The notes beneath the pieces were generated by a model. The model had not been told where the DNA came from. It did no database searches and saw only the letters and a list, made by a program, of their open reading frames with translations. Source: JAZLJD01 sp045617725 (GTDB taxonomy: Bacteria > Bacillota > Clostridia > Lachnospirales > Lachnospiraceae). Taken from it: a stretch of 64,000 nt of DNA. Each line of letters starts with the position of its first letter. Positions within the stretch are counted from its first letter, which is position 1. Where the stretch lies: contig JAZLJD010000054.1 of the NCBI GenBank assembly GCA_045617725.1, positions 21,285 through 85,284 on the forward strand. The letters are read 5' to 3'. A program made the position numbers and the translations under genes. Below, in pieces: positions 16,328-24,817 of this stretch.

Positions 16328-17263
16328 ATGAAGAAAAAAGTATTGGCACTTGCACTTGCAATGTGCATGATGGTTACCGCAATTGGCAACTACGGAGTTT
16401 CGGTTAAGGCTGAAGTATACGTGGTAGACCCTGTTGGACCTGTTGGAATTGAAGAGTGGATTCTTTGGGAAGGCAACTGGGCTACGTGTGCAGATGAGTA
16501 TGCCTTGTATTATGCAACCGACGGAGAACCTATTCCGGGACAGGTAGTAAATCCCGGAGATGCGCTTCCATATGAAGCTGTATTTCTTACAAAGGATATT
16601 TCACTTGCAGGACTTGCAACCAATAAGTGCAATTATATGGTGCAGGAAGCATCAGAATTTATGAGTGTTTTTAGCAAGATAAACGTGGCTATTTATGGTG
16701 GAATTATAAATGATGCAAAAGGCATTCTTGCAGGATATGCTGCACGGGATTCCTACTTTGATGAGTATGATTACATTACGGAACTTCGAGATAGCGGTAT
16801 TACTTTGACGGAAAAGACCGTAATTCCTGCACTTAACGGCTATACCGGTTGGAAATGTCTATGCTGGACGGAACGGTTTGATATATATGTTCCCTATGGT
16901 GAAGTTTCACAGGGCTGCTTCTTAACAAAAGCAGAGAGTGGTGTCGGAATGCAGTGGTATGATGAGAAGGGTAACCTTGTTATGGATATTCAGGAAAATG
17001 AGGACTCCATTAACGCTAATTTCACCAACCAGTGTGCACTGTCTGCAGATCTTATAAAGAACTTTAATGAAGCTGATAAGGATATTTTAGTATCCTATAT
17101 GCACAAGGGCCTTTTTGTAAGTGCAGATATCCCGGCGGGCGAGTTGGCACAAACGAATGATGAGTGGCAGGGCGCTGAGCGTTTTGCAGATCTTAACAGA
17201 GGATTTATTACGGTTAAGAATGTATATGGCCAGGAAGTCGATATTGATGAATTATTCAAATAA
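16328..17263 (+). CDS. Secreted protein, paralogue 2 of a tandem family
   Basis: A 311-residue exported protein, homologous along its length to the previous gene product. It shares a signal peptide ending VKAEV, WEGNWATCADEYALYY, LNGYTGWKCLCWTE, FTNQCALSADLIKNFNEADKDI, and the C-terminal GFITVKNVYGQEVDIDELFK. The function is unknown. The strongest conservation is in the last 80 residues and around the tryptophan-rich N-terminal motif. AAAGGAGA lies upstream. It is followed directly by the MITE-like inverted-repeat element and then by fragments of a third family member. Confidence 0.8.
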   Translation: MKKKVLALALAMCMMVTAIGNYGVSVKAEVYVVDPVGPVGIEEWILWEGNWATCADEYALYYATDGEPIPGQVVNPGDALPYEAVFLTKDISLAGLATNKCNYMVQEASEFMSVFSKINVAIYGGIINDAKGILAGYAARDSYFDEYDYITELRDSGITLTEKTVIPALNGYTGWKCLCWTERFDIYVPYGEVSQGCFLTKAESGVGMQWYDEKGNLVMDIQENEDSINANFTNQCALSADLIKNFNEADKDILVSYMHKGLFVSADIPAGELAQTNDEWQGAERFADLNRGFITVKNVYGQEVDIDELFK

Positions 17264-17278
17264 AAGCAAGGTGTAACT

Positions 17279-17539
17279 TCAATGGGGACGGGGGCTTCTA
17301 TCACATTAAAGCACTAAAGTAAGGGGGCTCCGGCGCGGGATTCAGAACAGGTTCCGGCGCGTTTTCCGTCGTTTGAAAACAGAATATTTGAAGAAAAAGC
17401 GTCTGATAACGAGCCGGGCATTGGTCCGGGATACGAAATCAGACGCTTTTTTAGCACGCGCCGGAGACTATCGCGGGGCACGCGCCGGGGCCCCCTTACT
17501 TTAGTGCTTTAATGTGATAGAAGCCCCCGTCCCCATTGA
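17279..17539. mobile_element. MITE-like element with 59-bp inverted repeats
   Basis: The outer 59 bases at each end are inverted copies with one mismatch. They include TCAATGGGGACGGGGGC on the left and its complement on the right. The 261-bp element encodes nothing. Its centre holds a second hairpin, GCGTCTGAT to ATCAGACGC, followed by six T residues. The structure fits a non-autonomous element moved by a transposase elsewhere. I could not define a target-site duplication. The 526-base gap between genes here consists of this element and the pseudogene that follows. Confidence 0.85.
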
Positions 17540-17581
17540 TAAAAGTGGGGAAATCGGATAAAATCACTTTGGGCAGATAAC

Positions 17582-17776
17582 ATGGATGTTCCGTATAACG
17601 GAGTTGATAAGGAAATGACGCATGCGGAATATGTAAATTCATGGCTTAATTATTTGTTACATTATACGGATATACCGGAGATTGGAAAGGTGTATTTTGC
17701 GGCGGTGAACCGTGAAGTATGTAACGGTGAAGGATTGGTTCAATCAGGAAGTCAGCATAGAAGTGCTTTTAATTAA
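17582..17776 (+). pseudogene. Remnant of a third secreted paralogue, frameshifted
   Basis: The frame from 17582 encodes KVYFAAVNRE and then loses similarity. From 17712 the neighbouring frame gives KYVTVKDWFNQEVSIEVLLIK, which matches the C-termini of the two intact paralogues. Comparison with the same site in paralogue 1 (GAGTATG against GAAGTATG) shows one extra base. Only the last third remains and no signal peptide is present. The shifted frame runs without a stop into the ABC ATPase frame. Confidence 0.8.
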
Positions 17777-17789
17777 GCGGAGGACAAAA

Positions 17790-18890
17790 ATGAAAGTAGT
17801 ACTTAAAAATTTAACGAAGAGATTCCCGAATCGGAATCCGAAGGTGCACGAGGATGTAATCGCAGTCAACGATTTTACATTCGAAATTCCGGATGGGCAG
17901 CTGATTGGTCTGCTTGGACCGTCCGGCTGCGGAAAGAGCACCACACTGAACATGATATCAGGACTTGAGAAGCCCACAAGCGGGCAGATCTTTTTTGGCG
18001 ACAATGACGTAACAAAGCTGCCACCCGAGCACAGAGGCGTGGGACTTGTTTTCCAGAACTACGCACTTTACCCGCATCTGACCGTACGGCAGAATATCAT
18101 CTTTCCCCTTGAGAACCGCAAGGGCAAGGACAAGCTGTCCAAGGATGAGATGAACCGCCTGGCGTATGAGACGGCACGCCTTGTGCAGATTGAGGAATAT
18201 ATGGACCGCAAGCCGAGTGAGCTATCAGGTGGTCAGCAACAGCGTGTTGCCATTGCCAGAGCCCTTGTTAAGACGCCGGATGTGCTGCTCCTGGATGAGC
18301 CGTTGTCGAACCTCGATGCAAGACTGAGACTCCAGACCCGTGAGGAAATCCGCCGTATCCAGAGGGAAACCGGAATTACGACCATCTTTGTAACGCACGA
18401 TCAGGAAGAGGCCATGAGTATTTCGGACCTGATTATCGTCATGAAGGAGGGCTGCCTGCAGCAGATCGGTAAGCCGCAGGAGGTTTACAACAATCCCGTG
18501 AACCTGTTCGTTGCGCAGTTTTTGGGAACCCCGGCCATCAATGTGTTTGAGGGAAGCGTGAAAGAGGGAGCCCTTTATTTGGGCGATGAGGCGGTACTTT
18601 CGGTACCGGGTGCCAAAGAGGGCCCTGTTACCGTGGGAATCCGTCCGGAAGGCTTTGTTCCTTCCGAAAGCGGTGCACTTACCTGCGAGCTTTCCCGAGT
18701 GGAGATTATGGGACGCGATACCAGCGTGATTTCAAACCATCCCAAATGCAAGACCGGCGTGATTCGGTCCATTGTAAGTTCGGACTTTGCCATCACTACG
18801 GCCGAAAAATACGTGAAATTTGACTTAAAACCGCACAAGGTGCTCCTGTTTGATACAAAAACCGGCGAGCGGATTCTTTTTGGCAACTAA
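17790..18890 (+). CDS. Sugar-type ABC transporter ATP-binding protein (UgpC/MalK-like)
   Basis: A 366-residue ATPase of the CUT1 family that powers the two permeases encoded next. It shows Walker A GPSGCGKST near 45, the Q-loop VFQNYALYPHL, signature LSGGQQQR near 149, Walker B DVLLLDEPLSNLDAR, and the H-loop VTHDQEEA. The C-terminal 120 residues form the regulatory TOBE-like domain of MalK/UgpC proteins. GCGGAGG lies before the ATG. The gene is followed by two permeases and a binding protein, giving a complete importer in one operon. The substrate is not proven and could be glycerol 3-phosphate or an oligosaccharide. Confidence 0.93.
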   Translation: MKVVLKNLTKRFPNRNPKVHEDVIAVNDFTFEIPDGQLIGLLGPSGCGKSTTLNMISGLEKPTSGQIFFGDNDVTKLPPEHRGVGLVFQNYALYPHLTVRQNIIFPLENRKGKDKLSKDEMNRLAYETARLVQIEEYMDRKPSELSGGQQQRVAIARALVKTPDVLLLDEPLSNLDARLRLQTREEIRRIQRETGITTIFVTHDQEEAMSISDLIIVMKEGCLQQIGKPQEVYNNPVNLFVAQFLGTPAINVFEGSVKEGALYLGDEAVLSVPGAKEGPVTVGIRPEGFVPSESGALTCELSRVEIMGRDTSVISNHPKCKTGVIRSIVSSDFAITTAEKYVKFDLKPHKVLLFDTKTGERILFGN

Positions 18891-18904
18891 GGTGGAGGCT
18901 CTTT

Positions 18905-19795
18905 ATGAACAACAATAAATTAAAGGGCTGGCTTTACCTGCTCCCTGCGATTCTGTTTCTGGGATTTTTCATGGTGTATCCGCTTGTGGATGTCCTTGTT
19001 TATTCCTTTGAGGAAGGGTACAATTTCGCCTCGCAGAGCTATACGGGAACCGGCTTTTTCAACTATTCCTACGTGCTTCACGATCCCTACTTCCTGCAGG
19101 CCGTGAAGAATACTTTCATCATTGTTATTATTACGGTGCCCCTGTCGACGGGGCTGGCACTGCTTATTTCGCTGGCGCTTAACTCGATTAAGCCCTTAAA
19201 GGAGCTGTTCCAGACCATTTATTTCCTGCCGTATGTAACCAATACCCTGGCGGTCGGCCTTGTATTCATGGTGCTCTTTAAGAAGACGGCATATTCCGAC
19301 GGCCTCATAAATCTTGTGATTAACTTTTTCGGCTCACCCTCCATCGATTTCATCGAGGGACCCTACTGGGCCAAAATGTTCGTGATGTGCACCTACACCA
19401 TCTGGATTGTACTTCCGTTTAAGATTCTGATTCTGACGAGTGCACTTGCAAGCGTTAAGCAGGATTATTATAATGCGGCACGCGTGGATGGCACCGGCAA
19501 GTGGCGCATCTTCCGAAAGATTACGTTGCCCATGATTTCGCCCATGATTTTTTACCTGGTCATTACGGGCTTTATCGGCGCGTTCAAGGCGTACTCGGAC
19601 GAGGTCGCCATCTTCGGAACGAACCTGAACACGGCGGGTATGAATACCATCGTCGGCTATGTGTATGACATGCTGTACGGCAGCAGCGGCGGCTATCCGT
19701 CCTATGCTTCGGCGGCAGCCATCATACTTTTTGTCATCGTATTCACAATCACCTGCATTAACCTGCTAATCAGCAGGAAAAATGTACAGTACTAG
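18905..19795 (+). CDS. ABC transporter permease, UgpA-like
   Basis: A 296-residue inner-membrane permease of the CUT1 family with about six membrane helices. The EAA loop that docks on the ATPase is recognisable as YYNAARVDGTGKWRIFRKITLP. It begins with a short cytoplasmic N-terminus (NNNKLKGWLYLLPAILFL), as in UgpA and MalF-like subunits without the long MalF insertion. It starts 14 bases after the ATPase gene behind AGGTGGAGG, and the second permease follows closely. Confidence 0.92.
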   Translation: MNNNKLKGWLYLLPAILFLGFFMVYPLVDVLVYSFEEGYNFASQSYTGTGFFNYSYVLHDPYFLQAVKNTFIIVIITVPLSTGLALLISLALNSIKPLKELFQTIYFLPYVTNTLAVGLVFMVLFKKTAYSDGLINLVINFFGSPSIDFIEGPYWAKMFVMCTYTIWIVLPFKILILTSALASVKQDYYNAARVDGTGKWRIFRKITLPMISPMIFYLVITGFIGAFKAYSDEVAIFGTNLNTAGMNTIVGYVYDMLYGSSGGYPSYASAAAIILFVIVFTITCINLLISRKNVQY

Positions 19796-19806
19796 GAGGT
19801 GGTTAA

Positions 19807-20679
19807 GTGAAACAGACAGATTATGAATTAATTGAAAAAAAGGACGCCGTTCGCAGACGTATCCTCAAGGTTGTGACCTATGTGTTCCTTGCGGTCTGTG
19901 CACTGTTTGTCCTGTTCCCGTTCTACTGGATGCTCCTTACAAGTATCAAGGGCTACAGTGCGTACAATGCGGAGTATGTTCCGAAGTTTTACACGCTTCA
20001 GCCGACCTTTGAGAACTACGTATCCGCTTTCACGGCGGTTTCCCTCGGAAAATATTTCCTGAATACCTTCATTTTTACGATGGTGACCACGGCGATTATG
20101 CTGGTCGTAACCGTACTGGCGGCATTTGCTTTTGCCCGCCTTGAGTTCCGCGGAAAGAACCTGTGCTTCACGATTTTCCTGTCGCTCATGATGATTCCGA
20201 CCGAGCTCGTTGTCATTACGAACTTTGTTACCATCACAAACTGGGGCATGCGAAACACGTTCATGGGCCTGATTCTTCCCAGCGTGACGAGTGTCTTCTA
20301 TATTTATCTCCTCAAGGAGAATTTCGAGCAGGTTCCCGACGAGCTTTACAAGGCGGCCAAGGTGGATGGCACGAGCGACCTCAAGTATCTTCTGAAGGTC
20401 CTGGTTCCCATATGCAAGCCGACCATCGTAACCATCCTGATTCTGAAGGTGATTGAGTGCTGGAATTCCTACGTATGGCCTCGCCTCATTACGGATGACG
20501 AGAACTATTTCCTCGTAAGCAACGGAATTCAGACCATTCGCGAGAGCGGTTTCGGCCGTGAGAACATCCCGGCGATGATGGCAGCAGTTGTGGTCATCTC
20601 GATTCCTCTGATTATACTGTTCCTTTTGTTCCATAAGAAGATTATGGAAGGCGTTTCGAGAGGAGGTACCAAGGGATGA
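19807..20679 (+). CDS. ABC transporter permease, UgpE-like
   Basis: A 290-residue permease, the second membrane subunit of the CUT1 importer. Six helices are expected, with the EAA loop LYKAAKVDGTSDLKYLLKVLVP and the conserved LFPFYWMLLTSIKG after the first helix. AGGAGGTGG precedes the start. The stop codon overlaps the start of the substrate-binding protein gene (ATGA), so translation is coupled and subunit stoichiometry may be fixed that way. Confidence 0.92.
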   Translation: MKQTDYELIEKKDAVRRRILKVVTYVFLAVCALFVLFPFYWMLLTSIKGYSAYNAEYVPKFYTLQPTFENYVSAFTAVSLGKYFLNTFIFTMVTTAIMLVVTVLAAFAFARLEFRGKNLCFTIFLSLMMIPTELVVITNFVTITNWGMRNTFMGLILPSVTSVFYIYLLKENFEQVPDELYKAAKVDGTSDLKYLLKVLVPICKPTIVTILILKVIECWNSYVWPRLITDDENYFLVSNGIQTIRESGFGRENIPAMMAAVVVISIPLIILFLLFHKKIMEGVSRGGTKG

Positions 20680-22286
20680 TGAAGCAATTTAAGAAGGCTC
20701 TGGTCCTTGTTTTTGGCGTCCTGTGTGTGCTGGCTCTGACGGCCTGCCATGGCAATAAAACCAAGGTCGCATTCGAGGTGCCCGAAAGCTTTGATACGGA
20801 GACTCCGATTGAGATTACCTTCTGGGCCAAAAACGATACGAACCTCGCTCAGGTGGCTGTCTATAACCGGGCGGTTGAGGAATTTCAGAAGCTCTATCCG
20901 AACGTGACGGTGACGCTTAGACTTTATACGGACTACACAAGACTTTACAATGATGTTATTACGAATATTTCGACGAATACGACGCCCAATGTGTGCATTA
21001 CCTATCCCGACCATGTGGCTACGTATTTAACCGGTGCAGAAACGGTCGTGGCGCTCGACGAACTGCTTATGGACGAGCGATTCGGCCTGGGCGGAACGGA
21101 AGTGCCCTTTGAGGCACCTGCGTTTTCCGAAATGGTGCCCAAGTTCTTAGAGGAAGGAAAGCTGGGCGGGCATTATTATGCGATGCCCTTCATGCGTTCG
21201 ACGGAGGCCTGCTACGTGAACAAGACCTACGTGGAGAAGCTTGGATATACGCTCCCTGAGGTTCTGACATGGGACTTCATCTGGGAGGTTTCCGATGCGG
21301 CGATGGCCAAAGACGATGACGGCGTATTCACGGTAAACGGCCAGCAGGTCATGATTCCGTTCATCTATAAGTCCACCGACAATATGATGATTCAATATCT
21401 TGAGCAGTGCGGTGCGGATTATTCCACCGGATACGGCGACATTCTTATGTTTAACGATACGACGACGGATTTCCTTAAGGAGATAGCGGAGCATGTTAAG
21501 AAAGGTTCCTTCTCCACCTTTAAGATTTCCTCGTATCCCGCGAATTTCCTAAATGCCGGCCAGTGTATTTTTGCCATTGATTCGACCGCAGGTGCAACCT
21601 GGATGGGACCGAAGGCTCCGCTTGCCGATATCTGCATGGATGATTTTGTGGACTACGAAATTGCTGTTTTGCCCATTCCGCAGGTGGATACACAGAACCT
21701 TAAGATGATCAGCCAGGGACCGTCGGTATGTCTGTTCAACAAGGAGAATCCGCAGGAAGTGCTTGCTTCCTGGCTCTTTGTGCAGTACCTTTTGACGAAC
21801 GACATTCAGATGGGCTATGCGATGACGGAGGGCTACACCCCGGTTACACAAAAGGCCTGGGATTCCGAGGCGTACAGAGATTATCTTTCGCGCAGCGGAG
21901 AGGATAATGATACCTACTATTCCGTCAAGATTGATGCAACGAAGCTGCTGCTTAATCACATCGACGAGACCTTCGTAACGCCGGTGTTCAACGGGTCGGC
22001 GTCGCTTCGAAATGCGGCCGGACAGGTGATTGAATCGACTACGCTGTCCATCCGCCGGAAGCAGACCGTGGATGATGCTTACTTTACGAATTTGTACGAT
22101 GAAATGACGGCGCTTTACCACCTTGATCAGGGTGCGGGCGTGAGCGGAGACCGGGATTTGGGACCGCTTCCGAAGACGGCAGTTGCGCTGATTTGTGCAG
22201 TGGCAGCCCTGTGGATCCTGATGGGCGCGTATGTTCTTTGGCAGTATTTGAGGCAAAAACGTAAGGGCAAATCCCACAAAAATTAG
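20676..22286 (+). CDS. ABC transporter substrate-binding lipoprotein with C-terminal membrane helix
   Basis: A 536-residue UgpB-like extracellular solute-binding protein. A signal peptide ends in LALTAC, a lipobox. The binding fold covers most of the chain, with PIEITFWAKND and EFQKLYPNVTVTL typical of family 1 binding proteins. Unusually, the C-terminus carries a second hydrophobic helix (ALICAVAALWILMGAYVLW) followed by a basic tail, so both ends would be held in the membrane. Two ATG codons occur in tandem behind AGAGGAGG. Either start is possible, and the first overlaps the preceding stop codon. It completes the importer operon. Confidence 0.9.
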   Translation: MMKQFKKALVLVFGVLCVLALTACHGNKTKVAFEVPESFDTETPIEITFWAKNDTNLAQVAVYNRAVEEFQKLYPNVTVTLRLYTDYTRLYNDVITNISTNTTPNVCITYPDHVATYLTGAETVVALDELLMDERFGLGGTEVPFEAPAFSEMVPKFLEEGKLGGHYYAMPFMRSTEACYVNKTYVEKLGYTLPEVLTWDFIWEVSDAAMAKDDDGVFTVNGQQVMIPFIYKSTDNMMIQYLEQCGADYSTGYGDILMFNDTTTDFLKEIAEHVKKGSFSTFKISSYPANFLNAGQCIFAIDSTAGATWMGPKAPLADICMDDFVDYEIAVLPIPQVDTQNLKMISQGPSVCLFNKENPQEVLASWLFVQYLLTNDIQMGYAMTEGYTPVTQKAWDSEAYRDYLSRSGEDNDTYYSVKIDATKLLLNHIDETFVTPVFNGSASLRNAAGQVIESTTLSIRRKQTVDDAYFTNLYDEMTALYHLDQGAGVSGDRDLGPLPKTAVALICAVAALWILMGAYVLWQYLRQKRKGKSHKN

Positions 22287-22320
22287 CTGATTTTCATCGG
22301 AAATATAGGATAATCGAATA

Positions 22321-22394
22321 TTGATTTATTCTTCTTATCAAGTATAATAAACGTGATTTGGGGTGATAACGCCCTAAAGCACGTTTATTTTTTT
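22321..22394 (+). terminator. Overlapping promoter and terminator before the duplicated lipoprotein gene
   Basis: TAAACGTG (22349-22356) and CACGTTTA (22380-22387) form a stem followed by seven T residues, probably ending the ABC operon. TTGATT (22321-22326) and TATAAT (22343-22348), 16 bases apart, look like a promoter that abuts the left arm. Transcription from it would begin inside the hairpin. Confidence 0.65.
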
Positions 22395-22418
22395 CTTTTT
22401 CATTAGGAGGAAATTAAA

Positions 22419-23825
22419 ATGAAGAAATTTTTAACACTTGTTCTTGCAGGTGCAATGATTCTTACCCTTGCAGCCTGTGACAAGAAAGATGAGCAGAATC
22501 CTGCTCCGGATGCATCCGCAGAACCGACTGCAACCGCAGAGGCTTCCGCTGCACCTTCCATGGCTGAGCTTTCCGCAAAGTCTGAAGGCGTTATGACTTA
22601 TGATGAGTACCTGGCAGCAGCTGTTGATGCGCCTGTTGTAATCGAGACCTACGTACAGGATGCACAGTCCTGGTGGGACAACAAGGCTACCGTTTATACC
22701 CAGGATCCCGATGGCGCTTACTTCCTTTACGAGCTGACCTGCTCCGAGGAAGATTATGCAAAACTGGTTCCCGGCACCAAGATTCGCGTAGAAGGCTTCC
22801 GTGCAGAGTGGGCCGGCGAGGTTGAAGTAGCTTCCGGTGCAACCTTTACTTTTGTCGAGGGAGCTCCTACTTACGTAGCAGAACCCGTTGATGTAACCGC
22901 GTTCATCGGAACCGACGAGCTTGAGAAGTACATGAATCAGAAGGTCGTTATGAAGAACGCAATCATCGAATCCGTAAGCTACAAGGGTGGCGAAGCAGGC
23001 GATGATATCTATGTTGATGTTAACTACGGCGGCGAGTATTACAGCCTGTGCCTGGAGTACTACTTAAATGGTAGCGATGAGGCATTCTACAACAAGGTTG
23101 CTTCCCTTAAAGAGGGAGATATCGTTGATATCGAGGGCTTCCTTTACTGGTATTACGGCATGAATACCCACATTACCGCTGTTACCGTTACCGGCAGCGT
23201 AAACGACAAGTCCGAGGGCGTAATGAGCTATGCAGAGTATGTTGCAGCAGCTGTTGACGAGCCCGTAGTAATCGAGACCTATGTACAGGCAGCACAGTCC
23301 TGGTGGGACAACAAAGCTACCGTTTATACCCAGGATGCTGAGGGCGGTTACTTCCTTTATGAGATGGCTTGCTCCGAAGAAGACTACGCAAAACTGGTTC
23401 CCGGTACCAAGATCCGTGTAAACGGTTTCCGTGCTGAGTGGGCCGGCGAGATTGAAGTAGCTTCCGGTTGCACCTTCGAGTTTGTTGACGGACCTTCCTA
23501 CATTGCAGTTCCCCGTGATGTAACCTACCTTTTGGACAAGGATGAGCTTGCAAATCACATGAACAAGATTGTTTACTTCACCAACATGACCGTTAAGTCC
23601 GTAGAGTACAAGGGTGGTCAGCCCGGTGACGATATCTACGTAACCATGACCGCTGAGAACGGCAACGATTACGATTTCTGCCTTGAGTACTACTTGAACG
23701 GCAATGACGAGAAGCTCTACAACAAGGTCGGCAACTTAGAGGCCGGCACCGTAGCCAATGTTAAGTGCTTCCTCTACTGGTACAACGGAATGAATCCGCA
23801 CATTACCGCTGTTGACCTCCAGTAG
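22419..23825 (+). CDS. Lipoprotein with two tandem copies of a 190-residue domain
   Basis: A 468-residue lipoprotein of unknown function. A signal peptide ends LTLAAC, then an A/P/T/E-rich linker follows. Two copies of one domain lie at about 50-260 and 265-468. Each begins SEGVM, contains VVIETYVQ, QSWWDNKATVYTQD, YAKLVPGTKIRV, FRAEWAGE and CLEYYLNG, and ends with a YGMN- or NGMN-type HITAV. The two halves are also alike at the DNA level, which points to fairly recent duplication or gene conversion. Strand-rich, tryptophan-rich repeats of this kind suggest an extracellular binding module, which is inference. AGGAGG lies upstream. Confidence 0.85.
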   Translation: MKKFLTLVLAGAMILTLAACDKKDEQNPAPDASAEPTATAEASAAPSMAELSAKSEGVMTYDEYLAAAVDAPVVIETYVQDAQSWWDNKATVYTQDPDGAYFLYELTCSEEDYAKLVPGTKIRVEGFRAEWAGEVEVASGATFTFVEGAPTYVAEPVDVTAFIGTDELEKYMNQKVVMKNAIIESVSYKGGEAGDDIYVDVNYGGEYYSLCLEYYLNGSDEAFYNKVASLKEGDIVDIEGFLYWYYGMNTHITAVTVTGSVNDKSEGVMSYAEYVAAAVDEPVVIETYVQAAQSWWDNKATVYTQDAEGGYFLYEMACSEEDYAKLVPGTKIRVNGFRAEWAGEIEVASGCTFEFVDGPSYIAVPRDVTYLLDKDELANHMNKIVYFTNMTVKSVEYKGGQPGDDIYVTMTAENGNDYDFCLEYYLNGNDEKLYNKVGNLEAGTVANVKCFLYWYNGMNPHITAVDLQ

Positions 23826-23827
23826 TA

Positions 23828-23990
23828 TCCATGGGGACCGGAGACGGTGTGTGAAACCGTGCGCCTCGGTGCTCCCGGTGCATGAAACAGAATAATTGAA
23901 GGAAATGGCGTCTGACAAAGTGATGGGCTTGGTGATAGGAATCATGGCCCAAAGCGCTGCGTCGGACGCTTTTTTTGTGCGCCCGGGAGC
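23828..23990 (+). terminator. Terminator sharing core sequence with the MITE-like element
   Basis: GCGTCTGAC (23908-23916) and GTCGGACGC (23961-23969) pair with one G-T, followed by eight T residues, making a good terminator. Its left flank, CATGGGGAC and GAAACAGAATAATTGAAG, matches the MITE-like element at 17.3 kb (AATGGGGAC and GAAAACAGAATATTTGAAG). This may be a degraded relative now serving as a terminator. Confidence 0.65.
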
Positions 23991-24046
23991 TTCCTGGTGA
24001 TTCGGTTAATTAAGAACCGAAGCACTAGGATACGTATCTTCATCAA

Positions 24047-24094
24047 ATCTTAATCGGAAAGCATCTTTTATCTTAATACCGCTTTCCATATAAT
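24047..24094 (+). promoter_or_regulatory. Candidate response-regulator site and -10 box
   Basis: ATCTTAAT occurs twice (24047-24054 and 24070-24077), 23 bases apart, followed by TATAAT at 24089-24094. OmpR-type regulators commonly bind such direct repeats, so autoregulation is plausible. The inverted pair GGAAAGC/GCTTTCC overlaps the same stretch. Confidence 0.35.
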
Positions 24095-24118
24095 GAATAC
24101 GTATTGGAGGAAATGAGC

Positions 24119-24817
24119 ATGCCAAACCTATTAATATGTGATGACGAGAAAGATATCGTAAACGCACTGAAAATCTATCTCTCCGACCCGGATTATACGA
24201 TTTATGAGGCGTATAACGGCCGCGAAGCGCTTGCGATAGTGGAAACAGAGGAGATTCATCTGATTCTTCTTGATATTATGATGCCTGTTATGGACGGCAT
24301 TACTGCGATGGCCGCAATCCGGGCAAAAAGCAATGTCCCGATTATTATCCTTACCGCCAAGGGCGAAGAAACGGACAAAATCCTGGGGCTTAACGTGGGA
24401 GCAGACGATTATGTCACGAAACCATTTAATCCGCTGGAGGTCACAGCCCGTGTCAAATCCCAACTGCGTCGCTACTTAAAGCTTGGTGGCGGTGCGGTCA
24501 GCACCGAGGAATATCATAACGGCGGCATTGAGCTGAACGATCGTACAAAGGAAGTGACGTTGGATGGCGAACGGGTTCTTCTGACGCCGAAGGAGTATGA
24601 AATCTTGAAGCTCTTCATTTCCAATCCCGACCGGGTTTTCTCGCCGAAGGAAATCTACAATATTGTCTGGAAGGAAAAACCTTTCGGAACTGACAATACG
24701 GTGGCGGTTCACATTCGTCATCTGCGGGAAAAACTTGAAATTAATCCGGCCGAGCCCAGATATATAAAGGTTATTTTTGGCCAGGGTTATAAAATGGAAG
24801 GAGAAAGAAAAAAATGA
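24119..24817 (+). CDS. OmpR/PhoB-family response regulator
   Basis: A two-domain transcription factor of 232 residues. The receiver domain has the acidic pair CDDE near 8-11, the phosphorylated aspartate in LLLDIMMPVMDG near 52, T in ILTAKG, and K in VTKPFNP. The C-terminal winged helix contains LTPKEYEILKLF and VAVHIRHLREKL, and ends VIFGQGYKM. GGAGG lies eight bases before the chosen ATG. Upstream TTG and ATG codons in frame are less well placed. The stop overlaps the histidine kinase start (ATGA). The target genes are unknown. Confidence 0.94.
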   Translation: MPNLLICDDEKDIVNALKIYLSDPDYTIYEAYNGREALAIVETEEIHLILLDIMMPVMDGITAMAAIRAKSNVPIIILTAKGEETDKILGLNVGADDYVTKPFNPLEVTARVKSQLRRYLKLGGGAVSTEEYHNGGIELNDRTKEVTLDGERVLLTPKEYEILKLFISNPDRVFSPKEIYNIVWKEKPFGTDNTVAVHIRHLREKLEINPAEPRYIKVIFGQGYKMEGERKK

